From CAZFER01 sp964517495 (GTDB lineage Bacteria > Hinthialibacterota > Hinthialibacteria > Hinthialibacterales > Hinthialibacteraceae), in contig CAZFER010000004.1 in assembly GCA_964517495.1 (NCBI GenBank), positions 1 through 64,000 of the forward strand: a stretch of 64,000 bases of DNA, in the 5' to 3' direction. The position numbers and the translations under genes were made by a program. A model generated the notes under the pieces. It searched no databases. It had not been told where the DNA came from and saw only the letters and a list, made by a program, of their open reading frames with translations. Below, piece after piece: positions 45,187 to 53,367 of the stretch. The stretch's first letter is position 1, and every line of letters begins with the position of its first letter.

Positions 45187-48100
45187 TATTCATGGACCTT
45201 AATTTCACCTGCGGCGGAGGAGCCATTGACCGAGGGATCATACATACATTCCGCCTGTACGGGTGGATGCTGGTAATGGCCGGGGGTTACGGCCCGTACG
45301 ACGTAATAGAAATGGTGTGTTCCCTGACCAAGGTTATCAAAGGCCAAAATTACCCGATCGTCGCGGATATCCAGATAGGCGGGGGTTACGGCGCCTTTTA
45401 AATTGCTGGTTGGCAAGGCATCGGCTTCCAGCCTTGGATTCACCACTTCGAAACCGGCGGGCAGCAGATCAGCGACAATGACATTTTTGGCTCGTTGTTC
45501 ACACTCAATCTGCAAGCCAATAATATAACTTTCACTTTGGGTAAATGAGTGTTCTTCCAATGAATCCCCTTTGTTGCTTAAAAATTCGCGCTCAATGGTC
45601 AATCCATTGCTCACTGGTTCATTCTTTATTTCTTTGGGGATTCCGCGACGGGTAATATTGACGATTAAGTTGGATTCCCCTTCGTTGGCGATGGTGAACG
45701 ATGCATTGGGGCCGTCAATGGTTTTGCTGACGAGGTCATTGCCTTCGAGTTGAAGATCACCGGAGATGGCATTGTTGGAATAAATGATGGAGGCTTTGGC
45801 TTTATCCACATTTTCCATGAAGTCGGATAAATAGTCACCCAAGGCGGTAACGATAAATGCTGTTTGTTGTGTGGTACTATGTGCTCTTAGCCGGTGATTC
45901 TTCAAATAGGTTGTCAGTTTCTGAGCCAGTTCTGTTCTACGTTCAGGATTGACTTCTGTTTGATTAAGAACGATCAGTTCCACCGCTGTGTTGCGGATAT
46001 CTGAATTTAGTGTGCCATCCTGTTCTGAGGCCAGGTAGGGTTCGGATGGCCTTTCTGATAAATAGAAGCTGACCCGGTCAAGATCTTTGGTGGTATGCAT
46101 CAATGCCGCTGCCAATAAATAGCGGGCTGCACGAGGAACCGTGATCGAATCGAATCGATTGATTTGCCGGATCGATTCGATATCGCCACTTAATGCCAGG
46201 GTGAATATTGCATAGGCGCGTAAATACAAGTTTGAGTTATGCCGGTTATTATCATTTGAAACTTGCTGTTTTACATAATGTGCCAAAGCGTTGTAATATT
46301 TTTCCGGTACGTTTAACTGCCGATCGTTTTTAACCAGGGTGAGAAAATGGAAGGCATACACCGAGCCATAGGCATAGGGATCACGTGAGCCTGGCCAGAA
46401 TCCCAACCCTCCGGATGCTGTTTGCATGGTGAATAATCGGTCAATCCCCGTTTGGATATAATTGAATATTGATTCTGATTCCTCGAAGGAAGCCTTCATC
46501 AAGGCGGCATTTTGTCGTAATAAATAAAGGGGCATTAAACGCGATGTGGTTTGTTCCACGCACCCATAGGGATATCCGATCACATAGGATAAGGCATCCT
46601 GCAATTGCAATGCCGGATTCGAACCCACTGAGAGAGTGACTTCCGCACGCCGGTCATTTATAAACTGATCATTTACTACTTTTAGCGTTTCGCCTGGTTT
46701 TAAAACCTGGAATTCATGGGAGGATTGATAGGCGGCGGGATGTTCCACCGGCATGGGAGCGGATTCTTCGATGCGTTCAATCAGGGTTCCGTCTTTATCA
46801 TAGACTTCCGCTTTCCATTTCAACATTCCTTGTCCGGATAGTCTTCCGGCAATGACTTTGGCAAAGGCACTCTTTTCTGATTGGGCTGGCAGTTGAAGTT
46901 GGATTTCACCGGTTGCCGCCAATAAGGCGCCACCCGCGCTCCAGTGCAAATCAATGCGGCAGGCTTCATCCGTATTGTTAAACAAGACCGCCCGGCATTC
47001 TGCCTGATCTTCGGGTAACATAAAGCGTGGCATGTTGGTACGCAGGGCGTGTTTGCGGCGAACGAACATTTTTTCGCTGGATGATCCGGCAGCTTTTTCG
47101 CTGTACGCGACGATATCAAGCCGTAGTTGGCCGGTGAACTCGGGAATCTCCATTTCGACTGTGGCATTGCCGTTTTCATCGGTAGTGACAGTTCCTGACC
47201 AGAGGGCGACAGGTTTGATCCAATCCTCCAGGTCTGAACTGGTACGTTTCGCCAGGGCATCAGCCATGTCACCGCCGGGTTTCATTTTGTCAAAGTCATA
47301 AACCACATGGTCGTAATAATGGGCACGCCGGAAATCAGGTTGACGTGGCCTGGAAAACCATTCATAGGGTTTGGGGGATTGATAGTTGCTGATCAGATGA
47401 ATTCCTTCATCCACAGCGGCAAGGGTTAATTCGGCCGTTATGGGATTGCCCTGATGGTCCCGTACTGCGATGTTGAAATCGTAGGTTTGTTCAGGCCTGA
47501 TCTCTTCGGGTTTATCGATAACTTTAACCTCTAGCTCACGCTCCGGATTTTTAACCGGGATATGAGTCATGGCAAAGCTGGAGAAGGGGTACACCTGGGA
47601 GCGGTCTTGTTTCACTGCGTGGATTACTGTTGCTTCCATCCATATGTTGGGGTAATCCTCTTTTTCCAGGGGGATTTGTAAGGTTCCTACATTGTTCTGA
47701 ATCTGAATGGAATACATCCGTTTAATTTCCTCACCCTGTACCACGACGATTCCCCGTCCATCGAAGGGTGATTCGATTCGAACCGTGGCTTGATCACCAA
47801 CGGTATATGAGGATTGATCGAGGGAGAGTTTGATCAAACTGGGGCGAGCGCCTTGTACTCGTTCGCACCGATAGCCATAGGAATAGAAAGATAAGGTGCT
47901 ATATTGCGGGGTTTCGTCAGAATGCACCTTGACGCGGTAATATCCATAACCACTGATATCGAATTCAGTGGACGCGCGGCCCTCGTTTAGCGAGATTTCA
48001 CGGGTTTCAACCGGGATGAAGGATTTTGTCCAGCTGGGCTGGTTATGGCTGTAATAACGGCGCACATAGTAGTTCCAGGTTTGTTTTTCCAATGTGACTT

Positions 48101-50909
48101 TTACGGTTTCAAGATCAGCGGGTGATTCATCCGGTTGGATTGCCGCCGCGTGAACTTTGATTCCCGCTTTGTTATCCATACTTTCGGCGGTAAGCCCTAA
48201 GAGAATATCCGAAGGAAGCAGCATGGCATCTTTTCGTGTGGTAACCGCCCGGCCTCCTAGTTCAAACACGCGGCCGATGACAATCGCCTTAAGGGGGAAA
48301 GTAACTTTTGGATTAGGGGCGTAGGTATATTTAAAGGTGGCTTTGCCTTCGTCATCGGTTTTGGCTTCACCAAGGGATACTGATTCAGGCACATAGTCAG
48401 AATCATTGCCGAAATGATAACCTTTCCAATTTTCGAAGGTTGGCGAACTTTGTTCAAAGTGAATTTTAGCTTCCCCTTTTCGTTCCGCGGCGGGGGCGCC
48501 GAATAAATGGTTGGCTTGCAGGGTGATGGAATATTCTTCTCCCGCCTTCCAGCGTGTTTCATTCAATTGAACATCGGCTTTGATACGGTGGGGAACAAAT
48601 TCCTCTAATCGGAAGGTATAACTTCCCAATCGGTTATTACTTCCGGGTACGAGCAGTTGGGCTTCATATGCACCGGTGGGATATTCTTTTAGTGTTTCGA
48701 CATCCAATCCACCGGCTCCAAGGTTTGATAAGGTGGTTGGCTGGGATAGTAATTCTTTTCCGTTGGGTTTATTGATTCGTAGCATCAGAGGGACATCGTT
48801 TAAAGCATCTCCATAGTTGGTTCGTACGATCCAACGCAAGTGCACGGTTTCACCCGGGCGGTAAAGATCCCGGTCAGCGTAGAGGAAAGCGTCATAGGCA
48901 TCTTTGTTGTAATGAGGCATGCTTGCTTTCATGGCATCGGTGCCTTCCTCACGCCGGTCGAGTTTCAAGAAGGTAAAATCGTTGCCATGTTCCACCACGG
49001 CGACCAAGGGGGAACCCAAATTGGTATTGAATTCTTTCAGGTGGGCCATCCCCTGTTGATCAGTCAGGGTGGAGCCTAGTATTTGGTTTTTGGTGGAATA
49101 GACCGTTACCTTTGCGCCACTTAAAGGTGTAAGGGAAAAGAGGTCATGCGAAAAAAGGGTTAACTCTTGGTTGCGCCAATGGGCGATATTTCCGATATCG
49201 GTGTATAGAATGATTTTAGTGGCATAACGCCCGTTGAAGCGGGCTTCCAAGCCAAATACCCCCCGCCGGTTATCGGGAACCAACTCATCCAAATTGATGG
49301 GGGTTTCGCTCAGTTTATGATTTTCGCCGGAAATCGTTATAGATGTGTTGGCGACGGGTTCACACCAGGAATGGTTAAACTGCGTACTGCCCTTACCGTT
49401 GTTTAAATCGCGCATCGAAACGGCCAGGTTGGAGGGAAACAGCCGATAGAGGGTTAAATCGGCTTTTTCAACAAAGCGGGAATAGAAAGGCAGGCTTATA
49501 CCTGTGCGATTGGGGAAATAGTACTTCTCTTCCTGGCCAAATCCACCCCACTCATATGTATAGTTCATGGTCGCATGCCGTTGCAGAGGGCGCGATAAGG
49601 TGGTGGATTCATAATAGGGGAGTCCTTCTTTGAACGTTACCGTATAGGTTTCTTTGGGGCGCCAATCGCCTGTTATTTTAATCCGGCGGGATGAATCAAA
49701 ATTCACTTGCATATTGTGTAATTCTGGGGATACCTCCACATGCTTGCGTAGTTCTTCCTGCGAGCAATAGGGTTGAATGCTCTGATTCAGATAGATACGA
49801 AACGCCATCCCGTCTTTTTGTTGATTGGACCAGTAGTGATAACGGATTTGTAATTCTCTTTGGGGATGGGCGCGGCGCTCTAATATACGATATTTGTCGT
49901 CATATAACTGCGTTCCCTTATCCCCGGGCAGACCTTTCTTGATTTCGATCCCGATCAAGGCATTTTCCGGATCGGGAACCTTCAAACTTATAATGTGGTC
50001 ATTTCTTTTACCGTCAGATTTAATCTCAAAATCCAGAGCATTCTCGCTATGTTTATCTTGAATGGACAAATGTTCTTTTAAATCGACAGCATCAACCAAC
50101 CGTGAAAACTGAATGGATATGGTCTGTTCATCCGGTTTATACTCACCCCATTCAAGTTTTTGAAGCAACACAAACTTTTCGGCTGGATAAACCTTTTTTA
50201 TATCGTTGGGGAGTTCGAAATAACCGGTTTGATCTTTTAATTCTTTATGTATGTTTAATGAAATGGGCCAGCGCTGCTCACTTGCGATTTTTAAGCGAAA
50301 TAATTTGTTGTCCGCGCCTTGTTCCAACTCGCAGGCTATCCTTTCATCTTCCTTATCGTTCACTTCAAGGTGTTTTTCCAAATCACTCAAGCTGACGGGT
50401 AATGAAAAAAGCAGGCCAAACACCACGGATTGCGGGGTTTCTTCGATGGTCCAAAATCGTTTGAAATAGAAATTTGAACTGGCCAGTACCGTGAGTCGGT
50501 GGGCGGGGTTGAGCGGTTTCCCTTCTTTGGACTGCAATTGGGGATTGAGTACGATACGGTAAACCTGTTCATCGGTTACATTTTCTACATTGACGATCAA
50601 TTGATTGGCACGTATCTCATAGTTCATCCCCACTTCGGGTTGGATTGAAATAGGGGGGGATGAGGCTCCATTATTGTTTTCGGGTAAAAGGATAGGTGCG
50701 TCGAAGATGAACACTATCCGGTCTTTTAAGGTTTCCCCTTCCAGGGGAACCATCCCGAGTATGTTGAGATGGTCGCTGGAACGGGTATTCAACCATGATT
50801 CAGCATGGCTCACCGTTGGCAGGCACGAGAGGCCTAACATAAGACCAATAAAAACAGTGAGTAAGAGTGGAAAACGGGTGGATTTTGGATAATAAAAACT
50901 GGAATGCAT
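45186..50909 (-). CDS. Bacterial alpha-2-macroglobulin family protein (thioester-containing)
   Basis: GGGAGAG precedes ATG 50909. The 1907-residue protein has a signal peptide ending near VSHA (a Cys in GLSCLP makes a lipoprotein possible but the lipobox is poor), several MG-like beta sandwiches, DRDLYRPGETVHLRWIVR (the typical MG segment), a bait-like region and a thioester motif GCVEQTTS with Cys at residue 1450 (46560-46562). It is the YfhM type that traps proteases in the periplasm through the thioester and works with PBP1C, its co-transcribed partner, as envelope defence. Near residue 1828 the codons for PRLEADALP contain the exact 16-base core of repeat family B. Confidence 0.96.
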   Translation of the reverse strand: MHSSFYYPKSTRFPLLLTVFIGLMLGLSCLPTVSHAESWLNTRSSDHLNILGMVPLEGETLKDRIVFIFDAPILLPENNNGASSPPISIQPEVGMNYEIRANQLIVNVENVTDEQVYRIVLNPQLQSKEGKPLNPAHRLTVLASSNFYFKRFWTIEETPQSVVFGLLFSLPVSLSDLEKHLEVNDKEDERIACELEQGADNKLFRLKIASEQRWPISLNIHKELKDQTGYFELPNDIKKVYPAEKFVLLQKLEWGEYKPDEQTISIQFSRLVDAVDLKEHLSIQDKHSENALDFEIKSDGKRNDHIISLKVPDPENALIGIEIKKGLPGDKGTQLYDDKYRILERRAHPQRELQIRYHYWSNQQKDGMAFRIYLNQSIQPYCSQEELRKHVEVSPELHNMQVNFDSSRRIKITGDWRPKETYTVTFKEGLPYYESTTLSRPLQRHATMNYTYEWGGFGQEEKYYFPNRTGISLPFYSRFVEKADLTLYRLFPSNLAVSMRDLNNGKGSTQFNHSWCEPVANTSITISGENHKLSETPINLDELVPDNRRGVFGLEARFNGRYATKIILYTDIGNIAHWRNQELTLFSHDLFSLTPLSGAKVTVYSTKNQILGSTLTDQQGMAHLKEFNTNLGSPLVAVVEHGNDFTFLKLDRREEGTDAMKASMPHYNKDAYDAFLYADRDLYRPGETVHLRWIVRTNYGDALNDVPLMLRINKPNGKELLSQPTTLSNLGAGGLDVETLKEYPTGAYEAQLLVPGSNNRLGSYTFRLEEFVPHRIKADVQLNETRWKAGEEYSITLQANHLFGAPAAERKGEAKIHFEQSSPTFENWKGYHFGNDSDYVPESVSLGEAKTDDEGKATFKYTYAPNPKVTFPLKAIVIGRVFELGGRAVTTRKDAMLLPSDILLGLTAESMDNKAGIKVHAAAIQPDESPADLETVKVTLEKQTWNYYVRRYYSHNQPSWTKSFIPVETREISLNEGRASTEFDISGYGYYRVKVHSDETPQYSTLSFYSYGYRCERVQGARPSLIKLSLDQSSYTVGDQATVRIESPFDGRGIVVVQGEEIKRMYSIQIQNNVGTLQIPLEKEDYPNIWMEATVIHAVKQDRSQVYPFSSFAMTHIPVKNPERELEVKVIDKPEEIRPEQTYDFNIAVRDHQGNPITAELTLAAVDEGIHLISNYQSPKPYEWFSRPRQPDFRRAHYYDHVVYDFDKMKPGGDMADALAKRTSSDLEDWIKPVALWSGTVTTDENGNATVEMEIPEFTGQLRLDIVAYSEKAAGSSSEKMFVRRKHALRTNMPRFMLPEDQAECRAVLFNNTDEACRIDLHWSAGGALLAATGEIQLQLPAQSEKSAFAKVIAGRLSGQGMLKWKAEVYDKDGTLIERIEESAPMPVEHPAAYQSSHEFQVLKPGETLKVVNDQFINDRRAEVTLSVGSNPALQLQDALSYVIGYPYGCVEQTTSRLMPLYLLRQNAALMKASFEESESIFNYIQTGIDRLFTMQTASGGLGFWPGSRDPYAYGSVYAFHFLTLVKNDRQLNVPEKYYNALAHYVKQQVSNDNNRHNSNLYLRAYAIFTLALSGDIESIRQINRFDSITVPRAARYLLAAALMHTTKDLDRVSFYLSERPSEPYLASEQDGTLNSDIRNTAVELIVLNQTEVNPERRTELAQKLTTYLKNHRLRAHSTTQQTAFIVTALGDYLSDFMENVDKAKASIIYSNNAISGDLQLEGNDLVSKTIDGPNASFTIANEGESNLIVNITRRGIPKEIKNEPVSNGLTIEREFLSNKGDSLEEHSFTQSESYIIGLQIECEQRAKNVIVADLLPAGFEVVNPRLEADALPTSNLKGAVTPAYLDIRDDRVILAFDNLGQGTHHFYYVVRAVTPGHYQHPPVQAECMYDPSVNGSSAAGEIKVHE
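45418..45433. repeat. Family B repeat core inside the alpha-2-macroglobulin gene
   Basis: GCATCGGCTTCCAGCC is identical to the core of the intergenic family B copies at 5650 and 19857. It is read in frame as part of PRLEADALP. Confidence 0.6.
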
Positions 50910-51231
50910 TAGAACTCTCCCTTAATTTTTGAAGACATCGCGTCCAAAACGTTTGTACAACGAATGGTGATACCAGTAGAGTAACGTTAAATGGTATTAT
51001 AAACCGGAATTTGATTTTGGATTGTTATTTAACAAGGAGAGGATATGGATAAATAATTGTTGGTATGTTAAACCAACGAAGAATTTAACAAAACATTGAT
51101 ATCTCAGCATATGGACAAGTATTTACACTATGATAAGATCATCCACATCCATACTGATAAACTGCTGTTTTGAAATATTTTCGGATTGTTTTGGATTTTT
51201 TAATGAACATGGCATTACAGAACCAAGAATA
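50910..51231. other. Intergenic region upstream of the alpha-2-macroglobulin operon
   Basis: This AT-rich 322-base gap should hold the operon promoter. I see no repeat of families A to E. A perfect ribosome binding site, AAGGAGAGGAT, at 51034-51044 leads only to ATGGATAAATAA, a three-codon frame, which may mark a lost gene. No RNA gene is evident. Confidence 0.4.
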
Positions 51232-51402
51232 TTATTTTTCCCAGTCAACTATTTTCAAACCTTTTACACGTTTAAATTCTCTCGTGTTATGAGTAACTAG
51301 AGTTACTTTGTATTCCATTGCTATTGATGCAATCATCAGATCATAAGGACCAATTGGTTGCCCAATTTTGATCCATGCATTGGTATCAAGTAAGAAAATC
51401 AT
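51232..51402 (-). pseudogene. vapC: VapC-type PIN toxin with internal deletion
   Basis: The 56-residue frame reads MIFLLDTNAWIKIGQPIGPY, then DLMIASIAMEYKVTLVTHNT, then REFKRVKGLKIVDWEK. The start (LLDTN with the first catalytic Asp) and the end (GPYDLMIAS, VTHNTREFKRVKGL) are classic VapC, but the normal 70 or so residues between them, including the second acidic motif, are absent. The frame remains open, so this is an in-frame deletion. The product would lack a working active site. It overlaps the antitoxin stop by ATGA, as in intact vapBC. Confidence 0.85.
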
Positions 51403-51615
51403 TCTAAAGACTCCCGTATTTCACACTCTCCTTGTTGGGGGCGAACAAGTGGTTCTCCTTGCCAGCCACCAATGATTTCATCGATGTTGATATGTGACTT
51501 TTTAAGTGGTTGTTGGGGATCTTCATCAAGTGGATATAAAATTACTTCCACTTTTCGATTTTTTAGTGAATCAGGGATGGGAATGGATGCTGGGATTTAT
51601 TGAGAAATCTTGCAT
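51399..51615 (-). pseudogene. vapB: VapB-type antitoxin, frameshifted
   Basis: The body reads IPIPDSLKNRKVEVILYPLD, a long middle, then LVRPQQGECEIRESLE and stops at TGA overlapping the toxin start. It matches the antitoxins with L-P-D-S-L-K-N-R-K-V-E-V-I. The body frame has a TAA just upstream, while a good start (ATG 51615, MQDFSINPS) lies in another frame; the 217-base span is not a multiple of three. One frameshift near the N-terminus is the simplest cause. Confidence 0.75.
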
Positions 51616-51688
51616 TTTGCTTAGAATTGACATGCAACCATTCGATTGTAGACTGTGTGAGTATTGATACGCTTTATAAAGAGAGGTT

Positions 51689-53167
51689 TTGCTGTTGGTT
51701 ACGATCGGATTGGCGCTGGCGTGTTATCCTCAGACGGATGAGACATGGTCTTATGTCCCTCCGCTGGGGCTTGGGTATTTGTCGGCCTATACAAAGAAGT
51801 ATGTTGGCGGTGCTGAATTTATTGTGGAACGGCGTCCCGCGGACCTTATTCCGTATAAACCGGACTTTGTGGGGCTTACCTTTGTAACCTTTAACTATAC
51901 CTATGCAGCGCGTGAAGCACGCAAACTGAAGGATGAACTGGGCTGCCCGGTAATTTGCGGGGGGCCGCATGTTTCCACCATGCCTGAGGTGCTTGATCCC
52001 GTCTTCGACGTGGCCATCCTGGGCGAGGGCGAAGAAACCTTCGCTGAACTGGTTCGCTTATGGAAGGATCAGAGAGCCTTTAATCCGCAGGACCTGCGCA
52101 AGATTCCAGGATTGTTGTTCCATAACGAGGAAGGTCAGCTGGAACAAACCCCTAAACGCGCTCCAATCAAGGATTTGGACAGTATTCCCTTTCCCGATCG
52201 CGAGTTGATCCACCATAAATGGTCCAGCCGTGGGGGATTGGCCAATATGATGACTTCGCGGGGGTGCCCTTACGATTGCTCGTTCTGCTCGACTATCCAC
52301 CATTGGGGACGGGGCTTTCGCTATCCCAGCAATGAGTATGTGATTCGTGAGATTGAGATGCTGCGTGAGCAGTATGATCCCTCAGAAATATTGATTTTTG
52401 ACGATTTATTCAACGTGAATAAAAAGCGGGTGGTGGATTTGTGCCGAATGATCCACGAGCGCAGACTGCATGAAGGGGTGGAATTTCGCTGTTTTGTGCG
52501 TGCCAACCTGCTGGACGATGAAGTGGTGGAAGCGATGGCTTCAGTGAACAATACGGTGCTTAATATCGGCTTCGAGTCTGGCTCGGATGATATGTTGTTT
52601 AAACTTAACAAAAAGGGATGCACGATTAAAGAAAACGACGAAGCCATACGCCTGGGAAGGAAATATGGCGTCACCTTCAGTTCATGCTTTATTATGGGAA
52701 CGCCGGGTGAAAAGCGGGATGATATACTCGCCAACTTTGATTTTGTGCTCTCGAATACTGATGTGTTCGATAATGTCGCTTTTGCTCCATTGCAGGTATT
52801 GCCGATGACCAAAGTATGGGAATGGGCCAAAGAAGTGGGCATTAGCGAACATAACTTGACTGGCGTGGTGCTTGAACCGGAAGATTTTGAGGATGAAAAA
52901 GACTTTTTGATGACCAAATGGCCTTATATGAATGCCGATATTATCCCTCTCGAAGAGTTTTATGTGTATTACATGATCGGTAAAAAAGTCGAAAAAACCG
53001 TTGATGAACTCTCCAAACTACGTAAACAGGTCAAAAAGACCGGCGATGCGTCTTCCCTCCAATACATAACCGAGAATGTATCATTCTCCTCCATTGTTAA
53101 AGAAAAAGCCAAACGCCGCTTGCGAACATTGATGCCTACCGAACCTCGATTATTGCATGGTGATTAA
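51689..53167 (+). CDS. B12-binding domain radical SAM protein
   Basis: AAGAGAGG (51679-51686) is upstream. TTG 51689 gives 492 residues; TTG 51695, two codons later, has better spacing. The N-terminal 130 residues are a cobalamin-binding-like Rossmann domain (PPLGLGYLSAYTKK, GLTFVTFNYTY, CGGPHVSTMPE, AILGEGEETFAELV). The radical SAM core follows with the 4Fe-4S motif in TSRGCPYDCSFC (C-x3-C-x2-C), and ILIFDDLFNVN and GFESGSDDML elements of the barrel. This class (anaerobic Mg-protoporphyrin cyclase-like) includes methylases of peptides, lipids and antibiotics. No B12-dependent partner is adjacent, though a cobalamin adenosyltransferase lies 3.5 kb away. The substrate is unknown. Confidence 0.9.
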   Translation: MLLVTIGLALACYPQTDETWSYVPPLGLGYLSAYTKKYVGGAEFIVERRPADLIPYKPDFVGLTFVTFNYTYAAREARKLKDELGCPVICGGPHVSTMPEVLDPVFDVAILGEGEETFAELVRLWKDQRAFNPQDLRKIPGLLFHNEEGQLEQTPKRAPIKDLDSIPFPDRELIHHKWSSRGGLANMMTSRGCPYDCSFCSTIHHWGRGFRYPSNEYVIREIEMLREQYDPSEILIFDDLFNVNKKRVVDLCRMIHERRLHEGVEFRCFVRANLLDDEVVEAMASVNNTVLNIGFESGSDDMLFKLNKKGCTIKENDEAIRLGRKYGVTFSSCFIMGTPGEKRDDILANFDFVLSNTDVFDNVAFAPLQVLPMTKVWEWAKEVGISEHNLTGVVLEPEDFEDEKDFLMTKWPYMNADIIPLEEFYVYYMIGKKVEKTVDELSKLRKQVKKTGDASSLQYITENVSFSSIVKEKAKRRLRTLMPTEPRLLHGD

Positions 53168-53216
53168 AGAATATCTCAAAAAATAAGTTGACACATAGGC
53201 CAACCCCTATATGTTG

Positions 53217-53241
53217 TAGGGCGAACCTATGTGTTCGCCCT
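53217..53241. repeat. Dispersed palindromic repeat family E, copy 3
   Basis: GTAGGGCGAACCTATGTGTT followed by CGCCC is an inverted repeat with the GGGCGAAC/GTTCGCCC arms. Confidence 0.85.
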
Positions 53242-53367
53242 CTGTTGTGGTATGGCTAATATTAGGAAGAGTTTTGAGATAATCTTTAAATCTTGGATCT
53301 GGCCCTTGCAACCTGTTTAAATCTACGTATTGGATGTAAAGGGAATTTCTGTAGGAGCGTGGCTTTT

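Noticed and set aside
45186..50909. Complement-like or adhesin function for the very large protein
   Set aside because: The CVEQ thioester, MG-like segments and the one-base overlap with pbpC identify the bacterial alpha-2-macroglobulin type.
52321..52917. 198-codon minus-strand frame in the radical SAM gene
   Set aside because: The Ser-rich product mirrors the codons of the radical SAM gene; no ribosome binding site is present.
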